DNA from: Branchiostoma floridae
Lineage: Eukaryota; Chordata; Leptocardii; Amphioxiformes; Branchiostomatidae
Direction: 5' to 3'
DNA length: 64,000 bases
NCBI RefSeq assembly: GCF_000003815.2
Contig: NC_049983.1
Span: forward strand, 1,238,546 to 1,302,545
A model generated the notes under the pieces. That model was not told the origin of the DNA. It saw only the letters and a program-made list of their open reading frames with translations, and did not search any database. Both the position numbers and the translations under genes were made by a program. This document shows positions 45,426 to 58,700 of the stretch, piece after piece; the first letter of the stretch is position 1; each line of letters starts with the position of its first letter.

Positions 45426-46400
45426 AACCCCTCAGGCAGTTTAAGGCATGTGACAATTTTGATCGAACATGAAATTGGAACCACTGCGTGACCGCATGTG
45501 ACCTTGACGGACCGGACGGTCCAATGTCAGTATCTAATGTTACATTGCGAAAACAGGAACGTACGTTGCATGGGTCACACTAAATACTTTTCTTGAGACT
45601 TATTAATGTTGAATATTAAAGATATTGGCCTAGTATTTATCAAATATTGATATAACCAGTTGCGGTTAATAAAAAGGGACCCCCGTGAGAGCCACTTATG
45701 GTACCGTCCGAACATTCGAACACGCGTTCGGATTCCCCGGGTATAGAGTGGCGGGAAAACAACGGGGCGCGCATACTTCAAGGAAACAGCAAAATAATGC
45801 TAAAAATCGATATTTCTAGCCCATAATGATTGTATGGCAGTTGACTGATGCCTTACAAGGCTAACTGCTTGCGAATTTCGCATTTATACAGCAGCGATTT
45901 GACAGATACAGGCATATATGAAACATTCATGCTTTACCATCGGTTAACGTTACGTACAGTGAAACATACTTTGGCGCAGTTCTTGTAGGGTAAGTATTGT
46001 TTCGTCGGCTGCTGCCCACATCAGGATACCGGTTGTACGACGAGTTTTGAGCCGATTTACGTTCATTTAGCCTTAGACCTTCGGAAATCAAGCGGGCCTT
46101 CTTGCAATATCTTTGATTTTGGTTGCTGTGTTGATATTAGTACAAAAAATGCCCCAAAATTATCAAAAAAGTATGTTTTTGCCCCAAAATAAAGCCTTAC
46201 CGATGTATAGCGGCAAAAGGCCCGGGCACATTAGATATCACAGAGATGTAATCTGTTACTCCAGAAAATATGACTCTGTTAGACAGTCATTTCATAGTGG
46301 GCACAGACCCGTTTTAATAGCATCACTATTTTTTATCAAAAAATGATTTTTTAACCCAAAATATTCAGAATCTAGAATTTTCTTGTCATCTAATTTGAAT
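45426..46400. repeat. Satellite spacer, copy 3, ends in gap
   Basis: Third spacer copy with the identical 68-codon ORF at 45781-45575 (minus). It is cut off by the 100-N gap at 46401-46500. Confidence 0.9.
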
Positions 46401-46500
46401 NNNNNNNNNNNNNNNNNNNNNNNNNNNNNNNNNNNNNNNNNNNNNNNNNNNNNNNNNNNNNNNNNNNNNNNNNNNNNNNNNNNNNNNNNNNNNNNNNNNN
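46401..46500. other. Assembly gap (100 N)
   Basis: Exactly 100 unknown bases, the conventional size for a gap of unknown length. The satellite block may therefore continue further. Confidence 1.
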
Positions 46501-46502
46501 CA

Positions 46503-46609
46503 AAGCAGAGGTTGTGTCGCGTACATCTAGAATTAGTCGGAAAAATACACCGGAGCGCCAGTGTAATTTTCCCGACTACTACTATATCTACGCGACTCAA
46601 CCTCTGCTT
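46503..46609. mobile_element. Short TIR/hairpin element
   Basis: AAGCAGAGGTTGTGTCGCGTA (first 20: AAGCAGAGGTTGTGTCGCGT) at the left pairs with TACGCGACTCAACCTCTGCTT at the right, and inner TAGTCGGAAAA pairs with TTTCCCGACTA. A solo end of the same family, AACCTCTGCTAGGAGAGTA, is at 60469-60487. Confidence 0.7.
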
Positions 46610-46674
46610 GGAGAGTACTTATAGCTCTCATGAGTTGTGTGTGTAGAAACATGACTTTTAATACTTGACTTTAA

Positions 46675-47400
46675 TACTGACGAAAGATTGAGGAAACGAG
46701 AGATGAAAGGGACAGATTAACAACATTGAACTGCTACAACAGTTACTACTACTACCAGAGATGGAGAAAGGGAGCGATTGAGAAAGGGGGATTGAGAAAT
46801 GGAGAGACTGAGAGAGGGAGAGATTGAGAAATGGAGAGATTTAGAAAGTGAGAGATTGAGAAAGGGAGAGATTGAGAAAGGGTGAGATTGATAAAGAGAG
46901 AGATGTTGAGAAAGGAAGAGAGATTGTGAAAGGGAGCGGAGAGATTGAGAAAGGGACAGATTGAGAAAGGGAGAGATGTTGAGACGGAGAGAGGTTGCGA
47001 AAGGGAGAGATTGAGAAAGGGAGTGAGGTTGAGAAAGGGACAGATTGAGGAAGGGGCAGATTGAGAAAGGTTGAGATTAAGAAAGGGAGAGAGGTCGAGA
47101 CAGGGAGAGAGGTTGAGAAGGGGAGAGATCTAGAAAGGGAGTGATTTAGAAATGGAGCGATTTAGAAGGGAGAGAGGTTGAGACAGGTAGAGAGGTTGAG
47201 AAACGGAGAGATCTAGAAAGGGAGAGATTTAGAAAAAGAAAGATTGAGACGGAGAGATGGAGATCGACAACGGGAGAGAGGTTGAGAAAGGGAGGGATTA
47301 AGAAAGGGAGAGAGATTAAGAAAGGAAGAGATTTGGATGGAAGAGAGACTGAGATGGAGAAAGATTTTATTGAGAAAGGGGATTTGAGAAAGGGAGAGAA
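46675..47400. repeat. Polypurine tract, GAGA-rich, about 700 bp
   Basis: The plus strand is almost free of pyrimidines except single T in GAGATTGAGAAAGGG-type units. It follows the last exon of the lectin/ZP gene and would be in or just beyond its 3' UTR. Long purine strands of this kind can form triplex DNA; that is established for such sequences in general, not shown here. The minus-strand ORF that runs into it is a consequence of the repeat. Confidence 0.9.
47366..47371 (-). terminator. Candidate poly(A) signal of the lectin/ZP gene
   Basis: AATAAA on the minus strand, 88 bases after the TAG at 47459-47461. It is the only clear hexamer before the polypurine tract. Confidence 0.45.
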
Positions 47401-47458
47401 AGCTTTAGTCTGAAGTCCATCGCTCATGCTGACATTTCGTTCCTCACTCCAGAAACGA

Positions 47459-50400
47459 CTACTCGGGTTTGGTAGTGGCGCTGGCAGCCTTGTCCTTTCC
47501 CCAGAGCTCAAAAGAATAGTTGTCAATACCTGAAATAAAAAGCATGTCGAACAAAACACATCGAATCAAAGAAAAGAAGAGAAATAATTCGGAGATGGAA
47601 TGACCAAATGCTCATTATCATAATGCAACTGTGGGGAAATTAGAGTTCAATCGCAAGATCTGATCTACAATGCTTGAAAAATCTTTTGTGGACAATCGAC
47701 ATCAACTGTCGCCATCAAAACGTATGCATGGTTTAGCTTTTCTGTTGCCTTGCTAAATTAACAAGCAGTCTTTAAACTGTGTCTTACACAGATTCTGTTA
47801 GGCGCATAAATATCGTTCTGACCGTAACGATCCTCGGCCTGCTCCTTGGCGTCACGTCCGCGTCTCTTCCTCGCCAGGAAGGCAGCAGCAGCCACCAGCA
47901 GGACTCCGGCTATTCCCGCAGCTGTGCCCACAGCGATGCCGACAGTGGGGAGGGGGATGGCTGGGGAAACACACAGACATCATGTTCATTATAACATTAT
48001 ACCGACTGCTACCTGACTGTGTACTAGTGTGCTCCGGCTATCCCCGCAGCTGTGCCCGTACCGATGCCGACCGTGGGAAGGGCAACGGCTGAGGAAACAC
48101 ACAGATATCATGTTCATACTGTCTACTCTCCTGACACATAATGCTCATAATGTCAGCTACCTGACACATCATGTTAATACTGTATTCTCTCCTGACACAT
48201 CATGTTCATACTTTCCATTCTCCTGACACATCATGTTTATGCTATCCACTCTCCTGGCACATCCTGTTCATGCTGTCTACTCTCCTGGCAAATCATGTTT
48301 ATGCTGTCCAATCTCCTGACGCATCATGTTCATACTGTCTACTCTCCTGACACATCATGTCCATGCTGTCTACTCTCCTGACACATCATGTCCATGCTGT
48401 CTACTCTCCTGACACATCATGTCCATGCTGTCTACTCTCCTGACACATCATGTTCATACTGTCTCTCTCTCCTGGCACATCATGTTCATATTGTCTACTC
48501 TCCTGGCACATCATGTTCATACTGTCCACAATCCTGACACATCACGTCCATGCTATCTGCTCCTCTATTGTCTACTATAGTGTGCAGTATCAGCACATGC
48601 AGAATTGTACTAGATACTGGACTGTCCTCATCATGGAAAAGATGATATGTGACTAGAAAACTTTCTAAAAGCTTTGAATATGAGATGACATATTCCTGTT
48701 AGTAAAAGCAACAGAACATATTATGGTTAGACGGTCACCACACACTCTATTTGTATTAGAGTGGCACCTTCCTTATAAACAAATGCTATAGCTACCTTCT
48801 TCTTGTGCATTCACAACTTTGAAGGGCCCCTGGGTTATGGTCGTTATGCGGTCCCTTTCGCTGGCACGTCGGACTCGGGCCTCGCTCAGGTCGGACACAG
48901 CACGCCTTCGCCGACTGGGTGAGATGCAGCCCTGACTGCACCGCGAGTCCGGGTCGCTCTGGAAGCAGACCACCATGGTGCAATGGATGTACACCTGCCA
49001 TCGAGGAAAATGTAACATCTTTAGGAATCTGGCACACCACCGTGGGTGTAGTGTCCCCACCAATGACTCTATTGGCTGACAGCTAGCCCTGCCACCACCC
49101 GAGTAATGACTCCCTATTGGTTGACAGCTAGCCCTGCCACCACCCGAGTAATGACTGCCTATTGGTTGACAGCTAGCCCTGCCACCACCCGAGTAATGAC
49201 TGCCTATTGGTTGACAGCTAGCCCTGCCACCACCCGAGTAATGACTGCCTATTGGTTGACAGCTAGCCCTGCCACCACCCGAGTAATGACTGCCTATTGG
49301 TTGACAGCTAGCCCTGCCACCACCCGAGTAATGACTGCCTATTGGTTGACAGCTAGCCCTGCCACCACCCGAGTAATGACTGCCTATTGGTTGACAGCTG
49401 GTCTGCCACCACCCGACCAATGACTCACTATTGTTTGACAGCTGGCCTGCCACCACCCGATCAATGCCTCCCTATTGGCTGACAGCTAGCACTTCCCACC
49501 ACGCGACCAATGACTCCTAAATGGCTGACAGCTAGCCCTGCGACCAATGACTCTCTATTTTACCAGACTGGGATCGTCAATGTCGGGGAAGTGAAAGGAC
49601 TGGATGGAGTAGTATAAGGCCATGTCGTTAGACCGATCTGTGTCTAGCTGAAGCGTGGTGTCGACGTCGCACCTACAGAAGAGAAACTATCGTGAATGCC
49701 ACAGAATAATGGTCTACTGGCCAATCGTACAACGGCCTAGCGGATGCGTTGTGATCATATCGCGCATACAGGACAGAAGTTATTTTTAATGCCACAGAAT
49801 TTACTGTCCTATTTTACAACAGCAGGCTCTTTACTGATTTTACTGAGATGTTTTTAACTGAGAACATTTGTGTTAAACACACTGCTGTTTCCATCTTCTA
49901 ACAAATTTATACCTTCGATGTAAGGAGTTTGACATCAATTCAACACTACATAGAAACCGAAATAAAACTAACCAACTAACTAACTAACCCGTCATGGATG
50001 ATTCTGACACTCGGAGAGTCGTCAGGGTCGGTACTGGGCGTGGCGAGGCAGCGGAGAGCGAACAGCTCCAGGCCGTTCAGAGGTGACGTCACGCTCAATC
50101 CGAAGTGCAGCTTGTCAGATGAAGTCACCTATCCATGCACAAATAAAGGAGAAAACAATAAAATAGACGTATTACATTGGAAGAGGGACAAGTCAGGGAA
50201 AAGAGTGGTTACAATATTTGTAACTAAACAGCATTACGATATTCATTACTTTCCAGCTGGTTTGTACACAAGACGACAATGATATTTTGCACTTGACGAC
50301 AAGAAGACAGATTGGCAAACACTGCTCTAAAAAAAAAACTAAAAACAGCACACCTGCATAGGGTAGTCGTCTGAGTCATATGTCGCAGTGAAGTCTGACG

Positions 50401-53400
50401 ATGTAAACATGTGCATCTCAAAGGTGAAACTGTTTTCCGCGTCCACAACTTGCACACTGTAAACATAGATAAACTATGTGGGCAACTATACAGATAACTT
50501 AATGATAAGTGGGGAACTGTTATGGTCTGACTAGAAACATGGGTTAAGACTTTCAATGTGAATATTAAGCCACGGTCACAAGAATCGTACGACGTCATTG
50601 CGATGGCATATTCCGCATATCGCACGATGATCGCAGTGAATCGCAGGTGAATCGTAATCAAAATCAGCCATCGCAGAGCATCAGATGATGTTAAAAAAAT
50701 TTTAAGCGTCGTGCGATTTTTCACTTGTGTCTCTTCTCAATAGCCGAATGATCGCTTTTGTGGTTCTTTAAGCAACCAAATGTGGACCTAGCTGTTAAAT
50801 ACCTTCCTACAATGTCTTTCACTGTAGAAACAAATTAAAAGAAACCATAAGAACATGATTCTACAAAGGTTCAAATCAAGAACAAGTACGAGGCAATATA
50901 AGCATGGTTATCTCAGCCTTCTTGCTGGCTCTACGAGTCAAGCTTTTTCGAAAATCATATTTTGCTTTTTTGTGATGATATGCTATCCAGAAAAAGAGAT
51001 GCCATCAGACAAAAATTATATCATAAGCATTACGTCATTAGCCTGCCTTTCTGTTCGAGTTTTCCCCATGGTTACAGTCATGTGGTAATCTGACCCGAGA
51101 TTGGCGAGAGACCCACGAATATGTAGCCATCAAACAAATGCATGCATCACCTGTGCGTGATACTGAATCTAATCTGGGCCTAACTAAAGAATGAAACTAG
51201 AAGCTAGAGTCCCATCAGTTATTTTGTACTGACGGTTAAGTTAGCACCGAATTGCAACATCTGTTGACATTTGAAGTGCCCTTCCCTTCTCTGTGAGACA
51301 ACTTAATGACGGAGGAACTTACCGAGGAGACGGGATGTTGTAGAGGATCGCCCTCCTCTGTGAGACCACGTACTAACGGAGGAACCTTGCAAGGAGACGG
51401 GATGTTGTTGAGGATCGCCCTCCCCTGTGAGACCACGTACTGACGGAGGAACTTACCGAGGAGACGGGATGTTGTTGAGGATCGCCCTCCCCTGTGAGAC
51501 CACGTACTGACGGAGGAACTTACCGAGGAGACGGGATGTTGTAGAGGATCTCCCTCCCCTGTGAGACCACGTACTGACGGAGGAACTTACCGAGGAGACG
51601 GGATGTTGTAGAGGATCTCCCTCCCCTGTGAGACCACGTACTGACGGAGGAACTTACCGAGGAGTCGGGATGTTGTAGAGGATCTCACTTCCATGTGAGA
51701 CCACGTACTGACGGAGGAACTTACCGAAGGGCGGGATGTTGCAGATGATCTCCCTCCCTTGTGAGACCACGTACTGACGGAGGAACTTACCGAGGAGACG
51801 GGATGTTGTAGAGGATCTCCCTCCCCTGTGTGACCACGTACTGACGAAGGAACTTACCGAGGAGACGGAACCACGTACTGACGGAGGAACTTACCGAGAA
51901 GACGGGGTGTTGTAGGGGATCTCCCTCCCCTGTGAGACCACGTACTGACGGAGGAACTTACCGAGGAGACGGGATGTTGTAGAGGATCTCCCTCCCCTGT
52001 GAAACCACGTACTGACGGAGGAACTTACCGAGGAGACGGGATGTTGTAGAGGATCTCTCTCCCCTGTGAGACCACGTACTGACGGAGGAACTTACCGAGG
52101 AGACGGGATGTTGTAGAGGATCTCCCTGCCCTGTGAGACCACGTACTGACGGAGGAATTTACACCGGAACCTCTTGCTGAAGGGCGTTCCTCTCACGGCT
52201 CCGTTGTCAGTCGTCACCTGACTGGCGATTGCCACGTTGGTGAATATGAATTTGTCCGCTTCTGATGACTGAAAACAGGGAGAAATAAAAAAAAAAAAAC
52301 TTTCTAACAACCAGAAACCCTCTGTCATGAACTGCTATCGGAAAATATTTTAGCCATAGACATTCGCCACTTTTGACCTTTTCCCACCTTTTTGACTTAC
52401 CAGTTTGCTCATGATTAGTGCAAGGCCACATGGACCACTTCCGGATACTGAACTATCTCAGATTTTCCAGAAAGCTACTCACATCCTGAATGGTCCCGCA
52501 GTCCTGCAGACCTGCCCGCAGAGTCACATCCGTGTCTGTAACTGTCGCGCGGCATCTGGCGTCTAGCATGTGCATGTTGTCCACATCTACCGCTGGTAGC
52601 GCCGCTCTGGGGAAGGTCACGACCATGTAGTTCTCATGACATTCCACGTTTACGATAACCTCAGCTGAAAAAAATATCAATGAATCTCACTGAGCATGTT
52701 ATGTGCAAAATCAATACCTTGATGGTGGTCCTGAGAACAAATTTACTAATAATTACCAGGTCTCAAATCCATGCCAGAAATATGTGAAAAGTCTTGCCCG
52801 AAAGCTTCACGCATTGGGCTTTAACATTATTATGGACTTATGATCTTAACTCCTCGTAAGTCCTACCTTCAATTCAGCCTTTAGCTGCTATTGCTGGACT
52901 TAATCGTTGCTCAATAAACTATTGATGATACATGCATCCCATTGTATCAGAACAAACGGAGACTGTAGTCTTTGTTCAGTCAGTAACATTGAGAGATATA
53001 AGTCTTCCTACACCCACGTCCCATGACTGACCAACCTGTTGTCTCGGTCCCACTGATCTCTCCAACTTCCTGGTCGCCATCTCCAAACGCCGTCAGGGTG
53101 AAGGTGTACTCTGTGTCTGCCCACAGTCCGGGCACGGTGGCCAAGGTGTCGCCCGGGGAGGGCGGGGGAGACAGGTCCTGGTGCGAGGCCCCGGCGTGAC
53201 GATAGCGCAGCCGGTACCGGGTTATATTCAGGTCAGCAGACGCCGTCCAGGACAGGGTCATGTAGTCCATCCCGACATCGGTAAAGACCAGGTCAGAGAA
53301 GCCTGTTGAGTGATAACAAAGAATATGCCTTGTGATAACAAAGAATATGCCTTGTGATAACAAAGAATATGCCTTGTGATAACAAAGAATATGCCTTGTG

Positions 53401-55686
53401 ATAACAAAGAATATGCCTTGTGATAACAAAGAATATGCCTTGTGATAACAAAGAATATGCCTTTTTAGCCACTCACTGTGCCTTTTAGCCACTCAATCAG
53501 TGCTAAAAAAACCTTTTCTCCTCTTCTTTGTGAAAAAGTGATGAGACTATAATTTTCAAAGATCATGTCAGTTTGGCTACAATCTATTTTGTGGATATCT
53601 GTCTGTGGACCTTGGATGTTTTGCAAAATGTTTTCTCTGGTGATATATAATGCAAATTGAAGCAGTTTTTGGGCACTTAATACGCGTGGTACAGTTTGCC
53701 AGTTGTTTGTGTCTCCTGCTCATTCGTCGACATCTGTGGACAAAAAACAGGATAATTTTCCATAGATAAATGATGCTGTGAGAGTGTGAACGTTATGAAA
53801 TGGAGGCAATGTATGAACCTGCAACAATTACTGAATGTACAATCGAGTTCGTTGTTCTCACCTGTACAGGTGCCTATCATTATATTGTACGCTATATAGA
53901 GTCAAAAAGCTCCTACAATGCAGAACTTTCATCATCGTTCTGCAAGATTAGGTTTAGGACTCGCCCCACGTTAAATCTTTACTATTTTATACGTTCTCAG
54001 TTAAGCTAAGTATATATTGTTATGTAGTTACGCTAACAGCACGGAGTAGATGTTGGCCGTTGTCCTGAACATTAAAGAATGGATGTGTCATGCCAAATAC
54101 AAGTCTCTCCAAAAATTGCTAATGTTTTTGCAGCCACAGTATCACTGTCAGTTTGCAATGCACAAAATGTCTGCATCGTTGTACTGGACAAAACTGGCAG
54201 ATGTGAAAAAGTATAAACATTTTGCAGTTCTAATGTCTTTTTCTTACACAACAAGAATTTTGTTTATATGTACCCAACCAACTGGATCAAATCTTGACGC
54301 GCACGCCGTATCTAAGAAAATAACGCCTTCCAGGAAGCCCTGCGGTTCAATTGTACCTTCACCAACCTGCCGTCCCACCATGAAGTGTTTTCTAACCTTC
54401 ACTCACCTGGCGTCCCATCATGCAGTGCTTCCTAACATCTACCCACCTGCCGTCCCATCATGCACTGTTTACCACACTACCAAAACTGCTTTTTCTTGTT
54501 TATCTTGTTTTGCTTCCTCACAGAAAATTTTTCTTCGAAGAAGAAAATTATTCTGTCCCCAAGAAATCTTAGAAAAATGCGCTTGTCCATGGGGCAAGCA
54601 AATTTTTTGCTTTAGTTTTTGAGAAAATTTGAGATTTGTTTTCTTCTCTTTCCAAAAAATGCTTTTCTTGTTTATCTTGTTTTGCTTCCTCACAGAAAAT
54701 TTATCTTCCAGGAAGAAAAAAAATTCTTGTATTTCTTACGAGTTGAATCTGGTTAGAAAAAAACAAGAATTTCTATAATTTTTTTTGCACTGTAAGAAAA
54801 AAGAAGACGATTTTGCTTAAATATCTAAAACAAATTTTGTAGTTTCTCGTTTTGCTTGAATTTTATTCTACATTTTCTTCCTGTAGGAATATTTTTCTTC
54901 ATACAAGACTTGTCCATGGGGTAAGCAAAATAAGAAAAATCATTTTTGGTAGTGCAACCTTCACCATCAAGCTATCCCATCATGCTTCGGAGAGATGGAG
55001 GCTCTATGAATTACGTCATAACCATGTAGACAATTGATTTAATTCCAGTTATGGCGGCAATGTTGGATGTCGAGTAAAGGCTTACCAAGAAATACTTGGA
55101 CTTCGCACAGGGCCAGTATTCGGGAGGATCCAGGAAGACGGACGCCCACATAGCGACCCCGCATGCCCGGACATGAGACGGAAATGGAGGGGTGACTCAC
55201 GTCGATTTGAAGGTCACCTCCACACTGGGGGTTCGTGCTGACCTGGTCGGAATCCCCGATGTGGATGTTGAAGGGGTTGAGTCGTTCGGAGCAACAGTCC
55301 ATGCGGTTGAAGATGACCACACTGTAGATATTGGAGACAGAACGATTTGTTTTAATGTACACATTGTATGTTCCGATGAAGATTCCCATAAATACCATAT
55401 TTTGGGTGTGTAGACTTTGATATATCTACGGTCACTATTATTATCTGCTATGGGACTTGCATCTTGAGCTTTTCTTTCCCAAGCGTTGATTGACTCATTA
55501 AGAGTTATTGCGTTAAATCACGAGACTAAATGCATATACTTACTATATATATATATATAAATGCATATACTTAATATATATATAAATATAGGCAATTAAT
55601 GACGTCATCACATATGGACCATCCAAAGCAAGTAAGTAAGCATACATCACTTAATGCTAATAAAACGTTAAACATTGAGTATGCAC

Positions 55687-55719
<33 letters not shown>

Positions 55720-58700
55720 AACACAAACCTGTCTATAGTGAACACCCAAGTTCCTCAATATACATGCTGGCTTCTATAGACTTGATTATTGAGGCTTGGT
55801 TCAATTGTAAAATATCTGGGACCACAAAAAAGAGGCCACAATAACTAGGAGGTCCTTATGCAGGGTAGAACGGGTTTCTGTTTGTGTATTTGTGCGTCCG
55901 AGTGTGGCATGACTCTTCGCATATTCACTGTAATGATCACATGTGAACATACTGTACATGCGTACATACATACCTGTCAATCACATACGATTGGCCGAGA
56001 TCCACCCACCAGGCGGGGTTAGCCTCTCCATGGACATTGGTGTGTGAACAGGAATCAGCAAGAGTGTCTATGGCACGGCTGGCCTCCCCAAGCACAGCGG
56101 TGCTGGTTTGGAACGTTGGCTTCCCCAGCGCGACATTGACACCTACCACAGGTGAGAGGACTGTCATCAGCACTGTCAGTTTAACATCGATGAATCAAAG
56201 GACAGAAGGTTTTTTATTCTTTACAGAACGATATTGTTGCTCCCGCATACCATGTCACCTTATTGTCCGCCAGGCGTCGCTTTCATGTGGGGTAACCTTG
56301 TTTTTACTGTTGAGTGCAACATTACCATGTTTGGATGGATTAATGCTGTGTTATGGAAATAAAGGGGCGTCTAGCTCTATGAAGAACGTCCAAACTGAGT
56401 CATATCCTGTGTTAGACTGATCTGGGGACATCTGGGTGCCCTGTTTTATTGGTTCTAATTCACAGCAGATGTCATGGGCTAACTGGACACACATGGCCCA
56501 TCGTTACAGCTGCATTGACTTGAACAAGCCGTTAAAGTCAATCAGATTCAACGATGTCTAATAATAAAACCGCTTATCACCATTTGGCACGGACCATAAT
56601 CGAAAACACAGTGCTAATTATCATTTTACTAGGCTACCCGTCATGCAGTATTTCCTAACCTCCATTCACCTGCTATCCCATCATGCAGTTTGTCTAACCT
56701 CCACAATTGTGATGTCCCATCATGCAGTGTTTCCTAACCCCCACCATCTTGCTGTCCCATCATGCAGTGCTTCCTAACTTCCACCATCTTGCTGTCCAAT
56801 CGTGCAGTGTTTCCTAACATCCACCAACAAACTGCCCCATTAGGCTTCGGACAGATAAAGGCTTTATGAATAACGCCATAACTAGAGTTAAGCGACCCCA
56901 TACCTCCATGAAATATTTAGATTTTTTGTAAAGTTTTTGGAAATGACTTACACATTTACATGATGTATGCATGGCCATGTTCATCATTGACTAACGTACA
57001 CATGTCACAAATATAAAATTCCCATCATTAATCACCAAGCGGTTTTGCAATTTTGTATATATAATGCGAATAAGTTCCTTATTTTGAGTTCCTGCATATT
57101 TGGTATCTGCTTATGTTCCACCTTTTATAATTTACATCCGTTAAATTTATTGACGTCCACTTTACGAAAACAATTGAATTATACTATTTTATCCTTAATT
57201 GTAGAAATAAGGTCATCATTTGCATAACTTGTACATCATCATGAACACCTTTGCCAAAGCTACTTGCATGCCTGAATGATAGCAATCCGTCGTTTCTTTC
57301 TGCAGATATCCTCATTGGAGTGTCTTGAGAAAACGCCTCTGCAGTTCCAATATTAAATCCGAGGGAGCTAAAACTTGCCCAACTTTGTAATGACGCTAAA
57401 GGCTATCTACCTTTTAAATTACACCACCACATATTATCCGGAATAAGACAGAAATAAATTGAAAAACTCCTCATAGAATATCCTCATGAATTATGTAAAT
57501 GTACTTCTATTTTGCATACTTAATATTTTATCTTGTGCAACATTGTCTTCGGTACTTATATACTAAAAATCAGTAAAATGCGTTGTTCCCTTCTTGACTT
57601 ATCCTCATGAGGAAGCTTTTGACAAAAATGCCCCTGCTATCCCCAAACTTGCCGCTATATGGGGTCCAAACTTAAGTCACTTCTTTCTGAGCTATCTAAC
57701 ACCCCAAAAGAACACGAGGTAGAAACCTGGAAGTTGTGCTACAGTACGCAGGCAGTCCGTTAGGAGGCCCAACATGTAATCATTTCCAGTGTTCATCACA
57801 CCCCACCGACACATCAAGTATGAAACCAATTCATTAAGCTGTTCTTGAGTTACCTCGTTCACACATACACACACAGACACACAAAGTTAACGCTTAACCT
57901 AGACCTAGTGAATATTTTACCTCCACAATATTTCATGGAGACAACCATGTAAACTAAATGTAGTAAAGGCTTACCAGGAAATACTTGGACTTCGCACAGG
58001 GCCAGTATTCGGGAGGATCCTGGAAGACGGACGCCCACATAGCGCCCCCGCATGCCCGGACATGAGACGGAAATGGAGGGATGGCTCACGTCGATTTGAA
58101 GGTCACCTCCACACTGGGGGTTCGTGCTGACCTGGTCGGAATCCCCAATGTGGATGTTGAAGGGGTTGAGTCGTTCAGAGCAACAGTCCTGGCGGTTGAA
58201 GATGACCACACTGTAGATATTGGAGACAGAACGATTTGTTTTAATGTACACATTGTATGTTCGGATGAAGATTCCCATAAACACTATATATTGAGTGTGT
58301 AGACTGTGATATATCTACTGTCACTATTATTACCTGATATTGGGACTCGCATCTTTGCACTAAATCACGAGACCGAATTCTAAACGCATGTACTGATTAT
58401 ATATAAACATAGACAAGTAATGACGTCATAAACGATGGACCATCCAAAGCAAGTAAGGAAGTAAGCATTCCTCACTTAACCCTATCCAGACTGGGTCATT
58501 CCCTGGCCCGGGGAGGGAGAATCCCGTTGCCACGGCAACATGAAAAATCACAAACCTTTCTACAGTAAACACCCAAGTTCCTCAGTAGACATGCTGGCTA
58601 TAGACTGGATTATTGAAGCTTGGTTCAATTGTAAAATATCTGGGACCACAAAAAAGAGGCCACAATAACTAGGAGGTCCTTATGCAGGGTAGAACGGGTT

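Noticed and set aside
46292-46646. ORFs spanning the gap at 46401-46500
   Set aside because: Unknown bases translated as X; no evidence of coding on either side.
48773-49456. 227-codon ORF with SHYSGGGRASCQPIG repeats
   Set aside because: 45-bp minisatellite in intron 11 read in frame into exon 12; the exon has a good acceptor at 48995-48996, so the repeat is intronic.
50224-50724. 166-codon minus-strand ORF
   Set aside because: It crosses the acceptor region and exon 9 in another frame, plus a MITE-like element; the ZP frame is the supported one.
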